Shown: piece after piece, positions 1 to 7,332 of the stretch
How the letters are laid out: every line of letters begins with the position of its first letter
Numbering within the stretch: the first letter of the stretch is position 1
Assembly (NCBI GenBank): GCA_958421655.1
Contig: CATZMG010000073.1
Coordinates: 1 to 9,550, forward strand
Length of the DNA: 9,550 nucleotides
Source of the DNA: an uncultured Collinsella sp.
Lineage (GTDB): Bacteria > Actinomycetota > Coriobacteriia > Coriobacteriales > Coriobacteriaceae
Direction: 5' to 3'
Program-made: the position numbers and the translations under genes
Notes under the pieces: model-generated
What the model saw: only the letters and a program-made list of their open reading frames with translations
The model's database searches: none
Told to the model about the DNA's origin: nothing

Positions 1-1250
1 CGACTGCTCAATTTCCGATGCTCTTTTTGCTCAAATCCTCTTGACGAAACACAGCAGGGTCCTGTCCCGCCGGTTCCCCGCCGACGCGGCGGGCTACGAG
101 GCGCTCGCCGGGGCGATCGCGGCGGCCGGGGAGCCGGCCTGCGTCGCGATGGAGGGGACGTCGTCCTACGGGGCGGGCCTCACCAGGCACCTCGCGTCGC
201 TGGGGATGCCCGTGCGCGAGGCGCTCTCCCCGGCGAGGACGCAGAGGAGGCGCCCGGGGCAGGGGAAGTGCGACGAGTCGGACGCGGAGAGGGCCGCCCG
301 CGCGGCGATGTCCGGCTCGAAGCTCGGGACCCCCAAGAGCCAGGACGGGTGGGTCGACGGGGTGCGCTGCATGCTCGCGGCGCGCTCCGGGGCGGTGAAG
401 GCGCGGACCTCGGCGATCAACACCGCGAGGTCGCTGCTCACCACCGCGCCGGAGGGGCTCAGGTCGAGGTTCCGCGGCATGGGAGGGCCGAGGCTGATGG
501 AGGAGCTCCCCTCCGTGCGCTCCGAGGGCGCGCTGGGCGCCGCGCTCGGAGCGCTGGCGGACCTGTGGGCGGCGGCGCGCGACGCGGCGCTCGACATGGA
601 GCGCGCGATCGAGGCGTCCCTGGAGGAGAACTGCCCCGCGCTGCTGGCGATGTACGGGTGCGGGCCCGTGAGCGCGGCCAAGCTCGCGGTCGCGGCCGGG
701 GACAACCCGGGCAGGCTGCGCTCCGAGGCGTCGTTCGCGGCGATATGCGGGGCCTGCCCCATCCCCGCCTCGAGCGGCAAGACCGTGAGGCACAGGCTCA
801 ACAGGGGCGGCGACCGGCAGGCGAACAGCGCGCTGCACGAGATCGCGAGGCAGAGGGTCATGCGCGACCCCGAGACCGCCGAGTACGCCGAGAGGGCCAG
901 GGCGCGGGGGAAGAGCGACAGGGAGGTCATGAGGTGCCTCAAGCGCTACGTGGCCAGGGAGGCGTACCGGGCGCTGATGCACCCGCACGAGATAAGGAGG
1001 CCGGCGGACGCGTCGGAGCTCGTGGCGGCCAGGCGCGCGGCGAAGGTCAGCCAGGTGAGGGCGGCGTCCATACTGGGCACCAGCGAGAAGTACATCTCGA
1101 TGCTGGAGAGGGGCCAAAGGGAGCTCAAGCCAATAAGGAGGGCCTACGAGGCGTGGGTCGAGGCGGGGCTCCCGCTCAATTGGGACAGGCAGGCGTTCGA
1201 GGCCGAGCGCAAAATGGATTCTAAAAAACACCTTGCCAAATAGGAGCGTC
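1..1250 (+). mobile_element. IS110-family insertion sequence, probably a 5'-truncated copy
   Basis: A block of very high GC runs from about position 52 to 1210. It is flanked by AT-richer sequence on both sides (1-50 and 1211-1250), and its arginine codons are largely AGG, unlike the CGC/CGT of the genes to its right. It encodes an IS110-type transposase. No terminal inverted repeats or target duplications are visible, as expected for IS110, which uses short ends and site-specific insertion. The boundaries are approximate. The left end seems to fall inside the transposase gene at about 50-54, where the match to the family begins. The right end lies somewhere between the stop codon at 1243 and the hairpin at 1256. 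In the IS110 subgroup the bridge RNA is encoded in the left non-coding end; no such end is visible here. Confidence 0.75.
41..1243 (+). CDS. IS110-family transposase, N-terminally incomplete, with C-terminal XRE-like HTH
   Basis: This is a DEDD/RuvC-like transposase of the IS110 family, whose members catalyse site-specific insertion (bridge-RNA guided where studied). Three of the four acidic residues are visible, numbered from the TTG at 41: E38 in VAMEGTSSYG, and D78 and D81 in CDESDAERAARAA. The C-terminal catalytic domain has the expected Ser-Gly motif (PASSGKT, S245 as likely nucleophile) followed by the basic RLNRGGDRQANSALHE stretch. The first Asp, normally in a GIDV-K motif about 50 residues before the Glu, is absent. 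The frame stays open to position 2, but those codons show no such motif, so TTG 41 is only a nominal start. Residues 326-360 resemble an XRE/Cro helix-turn-helix (SQ at 337-338, then LGTSEKYISMLERG), which is not part of the usual IS110 architecture. The copy is probably inactive. It converges with the opp operon. Confidence 0.8.
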   Translation: MTKHSRVLSRRFPADAAGYEALAGAIAAAGEPACVAMEGTSSYGAGLTRHLASLGMPVREALSPARTQRRRPGQGKCDESDAERAARAAMSGSKLGTPKSQDGWVDGVRCMLAARSGAVKARTSAINTARSLLTTAPEGLRSRFRGMGGPRLMEELPSVRSEGALGAALGALADLWAAARDAALDMERAIEASLEENCPALLAMYGCGPVSAAKLAVAAGDNPGRLRSEASFAAICGACPIPASSGKTVRHRLNRGGDRQANSALHEIARQRVMRDPETAEYAERARARGKSDREVMRCLKRYVAREAYRALMHPHEIRRPADASELVAARRAAKVSQVRAASILGTSEKYISMLERGQRELKPIRRAYEAWVEAGLPLNWDRQAFEAERKMDSKKHLAK

Positions 1251-1255
1251 AGGAC

Positions 1256-1300
1256 GCAAGAAACCCCCGCCGCACGAAGTGCGCAGCGGGGGTTTCTTGC
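1256..1300. terminator. Bidirectional intrinsic terminator between transposase and oppF
   Basis: This is a perfect 15-bp inverted repeat, GCAAGAAACCCCCGC at 1256-1270 and its complement at 1286-1300. It encloses a second 5-bp stem (1271-1275 with 1279-1283) around a GAA loop, leaving two unpaired bases. The outer part of the stem gives A-rich and T-rich arms on both strands (AAGAAAC / GTTTCTT), as in bidirectional terminators between convergent genes. It lies 12 nt after the transposase stop and 57 nt after the oppF stop on the other strand, so it probably ends the opp transcript. It is most likely host sequence rather than IS sequence, because it is where opp transcription should stop. Confidence 0.8.
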
Positions 1301-1301
1301 A

Positions 1302-1346
1302 TGTCCGAGGACGTTCTGAAAAGTAACTTCAGGGCGGGCCCGGACA
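1302..1346 (-). other. Weaker two-tier inverted repeat downstream of oppF
   Basis: TGTCCG (1302-1307) pairs with CGGACA (1341-1346). Nested inside, CTGAA (1316-1320) pairs with TTCAG (1328-1332). It sits between the oppF stop and the strong terminator and could add 3'-end structure to the opp mRNA. The stems are short and separated by unpaired bases, so it may be chance. Confidence 0.25.
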
Positions 1347-1357
1347 ATAACAACCGA

Positions 1358-2386
1358 CTACAGGTCGATGTGCGATTCCTTGATCGGGAACGGCTCCGCG
1401 AAGTGGCAGGCGCAGCAGTGACCCGGTGCGACTTCCTTAAACTCGGGAAGCTTCTCAGAGCAGATGCCCTGCGCGATCGGGCAGCGAGTGTGAAAACGGC
1501 AACCGGTCGGCGGATCCAGCGGTGACGGCGGATCGCCAGCGAGGATGATGCGCTTGCGCGTCTTCTGGATATCAGGATCGGGCACCGGCACAGCAGACAG
1601 CAGCGACTGCGTGTACGGATGGTGAGGCTCACTGTAGAGCGTCTTCCAGTCCGAAACCTCGACCATCTTGCCCAGATACATAACGGCAACGCGATCGGAG
1701 ATATGCTGCACGACAGACAGGTCGTGGGCGATAAACAAATATGCAGTACCGAACTTGTCCTGGAGTTCCTTGAGCAGGTTCAGAACCTGGGCCTGAATGG
1801 ACACATCCAGAGCGGAAACCGGCTCGTCGCAGATAATCAGCTTGGGCTTCAGCGCAAATGCACGGGCAATGCCGACACGCTGACGCTGACCGCCGGAGAA
1901 CTCATGAGGATAGCGGTTAATGTGCTCGGGGTTCAGTCCGACAACGTCGAGAAGCTCGCGGACACGCTCAATGCGCTCCTCCTTGGTGCCCACGCCGTGA
2001 ATGGTCATGGGCTCGGAGACGATCTCACCGATAGTCATACGAGGATTGAGCGAAGCATAAGGATCCTGGAAGATGAACTGCATCTCGCGACGCATATCCT
2101 TGATCTCGTGCTTGCTCATCTCGGCAACGTCTTTGCCCTGGAAGAACACTTTGCCGGCCGTCGGCTTGGTGAGGCGCATGATGGTACGGCCCGTGGTGGA
2201 CTTACCGCAACCGGACTCGCCGACCAGACCAAAGGTCTCGCCAGGATAGATCTCGAACGAAATGTCGTTCACAGCAGAGACGACACGCTTGGAGAAGCGC
2301 TTGGCGAACATGCCGGACTCAGCGGGAAACTCCTTAGAGAGGTGCTCGACCTTCAGCAGCGGAGTACGCTCGTTGGTATCTGCCAT
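1358..2386 (-). CDS. oppF: Oligopeptide ABC transporter ATP-binding protein OppF
   Basis: This is the second ATPase of the peptide importer, acting at the cytoplasmic face of the membrane and pairing with OppD. The 342-residue protein has every ABC motif: Walker A GESGCGKST (56-64), Q-loop Gln107 in FQDPYASLNP, signature FSGGQRQR (163-170), Walker B LIICDEP with D187/E188, D-loop SALD, and switch His221. The C-terminal oligopeptide/dipeptide domain has cysteines 296, 302, 309 and 327, spaced CX5CX6CX17C, exactly as in the OppD of this operon. In a mycobacterial OppD this region binds a [4Fe-4S] cluster. The start ATG overlaps the oppD stop by one base (TAATG), with GGGAGG upstream inside oppD, so the two are probably translationally coupled. 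It is the last gene of the operon. Peptide-length preference (Opp versus Dpp) cannot be read from this subunit. Confidence 0.95.
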   Translation of the reverse strand: MADTNERTPLLKVEHLSKEFPAESGMFAKRFSKRVVSAVNDISFEIYPGETFGLVGESGCGKSTTGRTIMRLTKPTAGKVFFQGKDVAEMSKHEIKDMRREMQFIFQDPYASLNPRMTIGEIVSEPMTIHGVGTKEERIERVRELLDVVGLNPEHINRYPHEFSGGQRQRVGIARAFALKPKLIICDEPVSALDVSIQAQVLNLLKELQDKFGTAYLFIAHDLSVVQHISDRVAVMYLGKMVEVSDWKTLYSEPHHPYTQSLLSAVPVPDPDIQKTRKRIILAGDPPSPLDPPTGCRFHTRCPIAQGICSEKLPEFKEVAPGHCCACHFAEPFPIKESHIDL

Positions 2387-3477
2387 TACGCCTCGCCTCC
2401 CTTCTTGGAATCCTTGCGCGTACGGGACGTCTCAGGAGCGTTCTTGAGGAACTCGGGGTCACCGGAGTAGTGGCACGCAGAGTAGTGACCAGACTCGGTG
2501 ACAACGCGCTCGGGGCGCTGCTTGCGGCACTTATCGGTCGCATAGGGGCAACGAGGCGAGAACACGCAGCCCTCGGGCAGGTTCATGAGCGAAGGCGGGT
2601 TGCCATGAATCGGCGTAAGCGGCTTCTTCTCATCGATGGCCTGCTCCGGGATGGAGCGGATAAGGCCCCAGGTGTAGGGGTGGCGGCTCTCGTAGAAGAT
2701 TTCCTCAGCAGTACCGAACTCGACGGGACGGCCGGCGTACATAACCATGATCTTGTCGGCCATATCAGCGACAACGCCCAGGTCATGGGTGATCATGATG
2801 ATGGCGTTGCCGTTCTTCTCCTGCATTTCCTGCATAAGCTCAATAATCTGAGCCTGGATGGTAACGTCCAGGGCAGTCGTGGGCTCGTCGGCAATCAAAA
2901 TATCGGGATCGCAGGCAAGAGCCATGGCAATCATGACGCGCTGACGCATACCGCCAGAGAACTGGTGCGGATACTCATTGACGCGCTTCTCGGGCTCGGG
3001 AATACCAACGAGGTCCAAAAGCTCGGTGGCACGCTTGAGCGCCTCCTGCTTGGAGTAGCCGCGGTGCAGACGAAGACCCTCGCCCACCTGCTTGCCGATC
3101 TTATAGACCGGGTTCAAGGAGGTCATAGGATCCTGGAAGATCATCGCGATGTCGTTACCGCGAATGTGCTGCATCTCTTCCTCGGTCATCTCGAGGATAG
3201 AACGACCGCGATAGCGAACGTCGCCGCCCTCGATCTTTCCCGGAGGCATCGAGATAAGACCCATGATGGTCATGGCGGTCACGGACTTACCGGAGCCGGA
3301 CTCACCGACGACGCCCAGGGTCTCGCCGCGATCGAGCGTGTAGGAGACACCGTCGACAGCGCGAACAACGCCATCCTCGGTGTGGAAATACATCTTAAGG
3401 TCATCGACCTCGAGCAGATGCTGGCCCTCGGGAACCGGCTGGTCCTTCAGGTCCACATAGTTCTTGTTCTTCTTCAT
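2386..3477 (-). CDS. oppD: Oligopeptide ABC transporter ATP-binding protein OppD
   Basis: This is the first ATPase of the importer, forming the ATP-hydrolysing dimer with OppF. The 363 residues contain Walker A GESGSGKS (58-65), Q-loop Gln115 in [10 protein letters not shown], signature FSGGMRQR (173-180, Met in place of Gln, common in OppD), Walker B LIADEP (D197/E198), D-loop TALD, and His231. The C-terminal oligo_HPY domain holds Cys304, 310, 317 and 335 (CX5CX6CX17C), a candidate iron-sulfur site. A charged Lys/Arg-rich tail follows residue 345. The start lies 2 nt after the oppC stop, with AAGGA inside the end of oppC as ribosome binding site. The stop overlaps the oppF start by one base. 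The order D then F, and the greater length of this protein, support the naming. Confidence 0.95.
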   Translation of the reverse strand: MKKNKNYVDLKDQPVPEGQHLLEVDDLKMYFHTEDGVVRAVDGVSYTLDRGETLGVVGESGSGKSVTAMTIMGLISMPPGKIEGGDVRYRGRSILEMTEEEMQHIRGNDIAMIFQDPMTSLNPVYKIGKQVGEGLRLHRGYSKQEALKRATELLDLVGIPEPEKRVNEYPHQFSGGMRQRVMIAMALACDPDILIADEPTTALDVTIQAQIIELMQEMQEKNGNAIIMITHDLGVVADMADKIMVMYAGRPVEFGTAEEIFYESRHPYTWGLIRSIPEQAIDEKKPLTPIHGNPPSLMNLPEGCVFSPRCPYATDKCRKQRPERVVTESGHYSACHYSGDPEFLKNAPETSRTRKDSKKGGEA

Positions 3478-3479
3478 CC

Positions 3480-4415
3480 TTATGCGTCCTTCATCTTGAC
3501 GTCGAGGGCGTCGCGCAGACCGTCACCCAGCAGGGTGAAGGCGAGCACCGTCGAGAGAATTGCCAGACCGGGCATGATCATCATCCAGGGAGCAGTCAGA
3601 AGATACTGCTGACCGTCCTGAATCATGGAGCCCCACGAAGGCGTAGGCGGAATAACGCCCATGCCAAGGAAGGACAGAGCGGACTCGGTCAGAATGGCGC
3701 CACCAATGTTCATGGTCGCGTAGACCACGATGGAAGCGACGGAGTTCGGGAAGATGTGACGCACGACGATACGAGCATCAGATGCACCCATCGCGCGCGC
3801 AGCGTCAACATAGTCGTTTTCCTTGACCGTCAGGATCGCGGATCGGAAGACGCGCGCAATCGAAGGCCAGCCGAGAATACCGATGGCAATAAAGACGTTC
3901 TGAAGACCACGGCCGATAACGGCGATCATGGCGACAACGAACAGCACGTACGGGAATGCCAGGAAGATATCCGCGCAGCGCATGATGATCGTATCCCAGA
4001 TACCGCCGTAGAAACCGGCCAGAGCACCCATGACCAGACCGATCACCGTGGAGATTGCGGTGGCCATAATGCCGACGGAAAGCGAAACGCGTGCACCGTA
4101 GATAACACGGACAAGAATGTCACGGCCAAGGGCGTCGGTACCAAACGGGTGCTCGGCACACGGAGCCAGCAGCGACGTCTCGGCCATGGTGGTCGAGTCG
4201 GAAGCCGTCGGCGAACCGAGCCAGGGCTTAGCCCACAGATCTGCGGTCAGGGCAACCACAACGACGATGATGATCCAGCAAACACCGATAACGGCGAGCT
4301 TGTTCTTACGAAGACGCTTAAAAGCGTCGCCCCACAGTGTGCGGGACTTAGCGGGAGCAGATGCGGCCTTGGTGGCGGTAGCCTGCTCCTGAGACTGAGA
4401 ATCAGTTTCCTGCAT
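3480..4415 (-). CDS. oppC: Oligopeptide ABC transporter permease OppC
   Basis: This is an inner-membrane permease that forms the translocation channel with OppB. The 311 residues start with a long hydrophilic cytoplasmic tail (about 1-37) rich in Gln, Ala and Ser. A first membrane helix spans roughly 41-59 and about five further helices lie between about 108 and 298. The OppC-type N-terminal motif is present after the first loop (HPFGTDALGRDILVRVIYGAR, from residue 89). The EAA loop that contacts the ATPases is at 201-224 (DAARAMGAS, then HIFPN). The downstream SALSFLGMG and TPSWGSMI segments are typical of the family. The start is preceded by GGGAGG about 8 nt upstream, in the 14-nt gap after oppB. 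Confidence 0.95.
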   Translation of the reverse strand: MQETDSQSQEQATATKAASAPAKSRTLWGDAFKRLRKNKLAVIGVCWIIIVVVVALTADLWAKPWLGSPTASDSTTMAETSLLAPCAEHPFGTDALGRDILVRVIYGARVSLSVGIMATAISTVIGLVMGALAGFYGGIWDTIIMRCADIFLAFPYVLFVVAMIAVIGRGLQNVFIAIGILGWPSIARVFRSAILTVKENDYVDAARAMGASDARIVVRHIFPNSVASIVVYATMNIGGAILTESALSFLGMGVIPPTPSWGSMIQDGQQYLLTAPWMMIMPGLAILSTVLAFTLLGDGLRDALDVKMKDA

Positions 4416-4429
4416 GAGACGTACCTCCC

Positions 4430-5467
4430 TTAGGCCTTATCCGACGGACCGCCAAGGCGGATGCGCGGGTCGAGGAATGCATAGCTAATGTCGACGAGCA
4501 GGTTGATCACCATGACGACGACGACGATGAGCGTAACGCCGCCCATAACGATGGGCCAGTCACGCATGCTAATAGCGCGATAGACCTCATAGCCGATACC
4601 GGGCCAGTTAAAGACCGTCTCGGTCAGGATGGCGCCCGAAAGCATGCCGCCAAAGTCGACACCAATATAGGTAACGACGGGGATGAGTGCATTCTTAAGC
4701 GCATGCTTGACGATGATCGCGCGATTGGAGAGACCCTTAGCCTTTGCCGTACGGATGTAATCCTGGTTCATGACGTCAAGCAGCTGCGAGCGCATAATGC
4801 GGGCGGCATAAGCGGTCGAAACCGAAGCCAGCGTAATGGTCGGAAGCACATAGTGCATCCAATCCTGATACTGAGAGCTGGAACCACCGGCACCCGAGAT
4901 CGGCATGGAGAATGCACCGCCCGTGGCGTCCTTGAGAATGACGCCAAAGAACAGCTGCAGCAACATACCGAGCCAGAAAGCCGGGACGGCAACGAGAATC
5001 GAAGTGGTGAGCGTTACCAAAATATCCCAGAAGGAATAACGCTTAACCGCCGAAATGATACCCGCACCGATACCCATGATTGCCTCGAGCACGATGGCGC
5101 ACGCGGCAAGTTTGACCGTATACGGATACTTCTGGGCAAAGATTTCCGTAACCGGCAGCTTGCGCTGATACGAATTGCCCAGATCGCCATGAAGCAGGCC
5201 GTTCATGTAATACAAGTAACGGTCCACGAGCGACGTTTGAACGGGGTCGCCGTTCTCGTCAAGGATCGCGTTGCCATCCTCGTCCGACTGGACCAGGTGA
5301 TAGCGGACGCGAAGCTGAAGCTCCACCTCGGGGGACAGAGCCTTGTCTCCACCGATCAGCTTGATCGGATCTCCCGGCACGATATTCTGGAGGGCGAACA
5401 GAATCAGCGTAACGCCCAAAAACACCGGGATGAACTGAAGCACACGTTTAACGATGTACTTACCCAT
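4430..5467 (-). CDS. oppB: Oligopeptide ABC transporter permease OppB
   Basis: This is the second channel-forming permease and the partner of OppC. The 345 residues begin with the canonical OppB start (MGKYIVKRVLQFIPVFLGV), whose first membrane helix runs to about residue 30, followed by IVPGDP. About five more helices follow (roughly 117-141, 146-176, 203-224, 263-285, 305-330). The EAA loop is at 236-263 (DYIRTAKAKGLS, then HALKNALIP). Residues about 60-77, in the outside loop after helix 1, are an acidic insertion with two similar units (DEDGN and DENGD) that is not in the simplest OppB proteins. GGGGAG lies about 4 nt before the ATG. The gene is separated from oppA by 156 nt containing a hairpin, so it may be expressed less than oppA. 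Confidence 0.95.
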   Translation of the reverse strand: MGKYIVKRVLQFIPVFLGVTLILFALQNIVPGDPIKLIGGDKALSPEVELQLRVRYHLVQSDEDGNAILDENGDPVQTSLVDRYLYYMNGLLHGDLGNSYQRKLPVTEIFAQKYPYTVKLAACAIVLEAIMGIGAGIISAVKRYSFWDILVTLTTSILVAVPAFWLGMLLQLFFGVILKDATGGAFSMPISGAGGSSSQYQDWMHYVLPTITLASVSTAYAARIMRSQLLDVMNQDYIRTAKAKGLSNRAIIVKHALKNALIPVVTYIGVDFGGMLSGAILTETVFNWPGIGYEVYRAISMRDWPIVMGGVTLIVVVVMVINLLVDISYAFLDPRIRLGGPSDKA

Positions 5468-5497
5468 ACCACTCCCCTATCTAGGGATTAACCTAAA

Positions 5498-5527
5498 TGG
5501 GATGCCGATCGCCAGACCGGCATCCCA
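5498..5527 (-). terminator. Hairpin between oppA and oppB, possible attenuator or mRNA-stabilising stem
   Basis: There is a perfect 10-bp inverted repeat, TGGGATGCCG (5498-5507) with CGGCATCCCA (5518-5527), and a 10-nt loop. In the direction of opp transcription it is followed by ATTTAGG, only a weak T-tract, so it is probably a leaky terminator or a 3' stabiliser. Stems like this after the binding-protein gene are a known way to make more binding protein than permease. No convincing separate promoter for oppB is visible in the rest of the 156-nt gap. Confidence 0.6.
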
Positions 5528-5623
5528 AAATTACCATCAGCCAGTTTACCCCAGGTTAGGGAGAACTGTATGTTTCCCATGAGGTCTACGTAAATACTTG
5601 ACCCTCACGGAAGCTGCAAACTC

Positions 5624-7300
5624 TTAGGCGAGCTCAGCGGTACCCAGCTCGGCATGCTTCTGCGGATCGACATAGAGGTGCTTGATGCGATCGGAACCGA
5701 CGATGGTGTGCGTGTAGAACATCACCGGGATGACCGGGCAGTCGGCAGCGACCATTGCGTCAGCCTCCTGCATCTTAGCGACGCGCTCTTCGTCGTCAAC
5801 CGTGGTACGAGCCTCGTCGACCTTGGCGTCGAACTCGGGGTTGTTGTAACCAGAGCGGTTGTCGCCACCGAGGGAGTCGGAGTGGAACAGCGGATACAGG
5901 AAGTTGTCCATGATCGGGTAGTCGGCAATCCAACCCAGACGACCGAACTGATAGTTGAAGTTCTGATACTGCTCGAGCAGGGCAGACCACTCAGGGGTAT
6001 CGGAAGTAGCGGTAACGCCAACCTTGGCGAGGTCGCCGATGATGGACTCCATGATCTCCTTGTGGCCACCGTCCTGGTTGTAGGAAAGGGTCACGTTAAT
6101 GCCACGATCGCCGTTGGCATCGGCAGGAGCAACCTTATCGAGGTACTCGTTAGCCTTGTCGACGTCGTAGGCGCAGAACTCCCATGCGCCCTCCTTGTAG
6201 CCATCGATGCCCGGAGGAACAATGCCGTCGGCGGGGGTACGGGTACCCTTGAAGATGGTCTTGCAGATGGCCTCACGGTTAATGGCCAGGGAGATACCCC
6301 TGCGCAGGTCGGCGTTGTTGAACGGCTCGGCCGTGTTGTTGCAGGTCAGGTAGTAGGTGGAAGGCTCGGAGCCGAGCAGCATGCGCTCGCCGTCGCCCAT
6401 GGTGTAGCCGTCCTTGGACACGCCGCGATCCTTCTTGGCGGCGTCGATCTGAGCAACGGGAACATCGCAGACGTCGAGGTTACCGGCCTGGAACTCCTTG
6501 TAAGCAGTCTCCATGTCCTTGATGACCTGGAAGTGGATGCCATCGATCTTGGCCTTGTCGCCATAGTAATCGTCGAACTTCTTGAGGTTGATCTCCTGAC
6601 CATCCTCCCACTTGCCGTCCATCATGAACGGGCCGTTACCGACCGGTGCAAGATAGAAGCTCTTGGCATCGGACTCGGCGCACTCGGGAACCGGGGCCAG
6701 AGCCGGGTGAGAGGCGACGAAGGGGAAGTCGGCGTAAGCGGAAGACAGCTTGACGACGAGGGTCTCATCGTCGGGGCAGGTAACACCGCTGAGCTCGGTA
6801 GCGTTACCGGCAAGCAGATCGTCATAGCCCTCGACCATGGAAAGGTGATAGGAGACCTCGGAAGGGCCATACTCGGTAGCGATGGCCGACTTGGTGTTGA
6901 CCAGACGCTCCCAACCGAGCTTGAAGGACTTGGAGGTAACGTCGTCACCGTTGTGGAACTTGGCCTTCTTGATCTTGAAGGTAAACTCGGTGGCGTCGTC
7001 GTTGGCCTCGAAGGACTCGCAAGCCAGCGGGACGATCTTGCCCTTCTCGGCGTCATAAGTGGTCAGAGCGTCAAAAAGCTGGTACTCGACCTGAGTGCCC
7101 TGGTCCTCCTGGACATTGTAGGGGTCGATGCAGACCGGGTTGTTGATGTAGAAGTTCAGCGTCGAACCGGACTCAGAACCGGAAGTGTCGCCGCCCTTCT
7201 TGCCGCATGCGGCAAGAAAAGCCATGGAGCTCGCAGCGAGGGTGCCGCCAACAAAGGCGCGACGACCCATAACGGGCTGGTGGAACATAGAATCAGCCAT
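5624..7300 (-). CDS. oppA: Oligopeptide-binding lipoprotein OppA (SBP family 5)
   Basis: This is the extracytoplasmic peptide receptor of the importer, anchored to the membrane by lipid. The 558 residues start with a signal peptide carrying a twin-arginine pair (R13-R14 in GRRAFVGG), a short hydrophobic stretch, and a lipobox LAAC with Cys32 as the lipidation site. This suggests Tat export, although Sec is not excluded. A Gly/Ser-rich linker (about 36-46) follows. The mature part is a family 5 solute-binding protein, with DPYNVQEDQG near 59, the FTFKI-KAKFHNGDDVTSKSF block near 106-126, and LRRGISLAINREAIC in the second half. Nine cysteines besides Cys32 are present. The start at 7300 is favoured because AAGGAGG lies 5 nt upstream; Met5 and Met11 are poorly spaced. 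It is the first gene of the operon, with a leader containing a hairpin. Ligand specificity is not predictable here. Confidence 0.95.
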   Translation of the reverse strand: MADSMFHQPVMGRRAFVGGTLAASSMAFLAACGKKGGDTSGSESGSTLNFYINNPVCIDPYNVQEDQGTQVEYQLFDALTTYDAEKGKIVPLACESFEANDDATEFTFKIKKAKFHNGDDVTSKSFKLGWERLVNTKSAIATEYGPSEVSYHLSMVEGYDDLLAGNATELSGVTCPDDETLVVKLSSAYADFPFVASHPALAPVPECAESDAKSFYLAPVGNGPFMMDGKWEDGQEINLKKFDDYYGDKAKIDGIHFQVIKDMETAYKEFQAGNLDVCDVPVAQIDAAKKDRGVSKDGYTMGDGERMLLGSEPSTYYLTCNNTAEPFNNADLRRGISLAINREAICKTIFKGTRTPADGIVPPGIDGYKEGAWEFCAYDVDKANEYLDKVAPADANGDRGINVTLSYNQDGGHKEIMESIIGDLAKVGVTATSDTPEWSALLEQYQNFNYQFGRLGWIADYPIMDNFLYPLFHSDSLGGDNRSGYNNPEFDAKVDEARTTVDDEERVAKMQEADAMVAADCPVIPVMFYTHTIVGSDRIKHLYVDPQKHAELGTAELA

Positions 7301-7305
7301 GCCAT

Positions 7306-7312
7306 CCTCCTT
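7306..7312 (-). promoter_or_regulatory. Strong ribosome binding site of oppA
   Basis: A full AAGGAGG on the minus strand lies 5 nt before the ATG at 7300. Another ATG directly abuts the motif and is too close to be used. This fixes the oppA start and fits high expression of the binding protein. Confidence 0.8.
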
Positions 7313-7332
7313 ATGAGATAGGACAAAGAAAT

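Noticed and set aside
8..1231. A 407-codon open frame antisense to the transposase, and another + strand frame at 268-1224
   Set aside because: Very GC-rich DNA leaves few stops in any frame. The products are dominated by Arg, Gly and Pro with no family motif, while the real transposase frame has clear IS110 residues.
47..1231. AAACAC at 47-52 and 1226-1231 as a target-site duplication of the IS
   Set aside because: Six bases of A/C-rich sequence is too little to mean anything, and IS110 elements typically do not leave target duplications of this kind.
5654..7321. A 555-codon open frame on the + strand covering almost all of oppA
   Set aside because: It arises because oppA avoids TTA, CTA and TCA codons. 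The product is a Leu/Val/Gly-rich mirror of OppA codons, with no ribosome binding site or family similarity. The same applies to the antisense frames over oppF, oppD, oppC and oppB.
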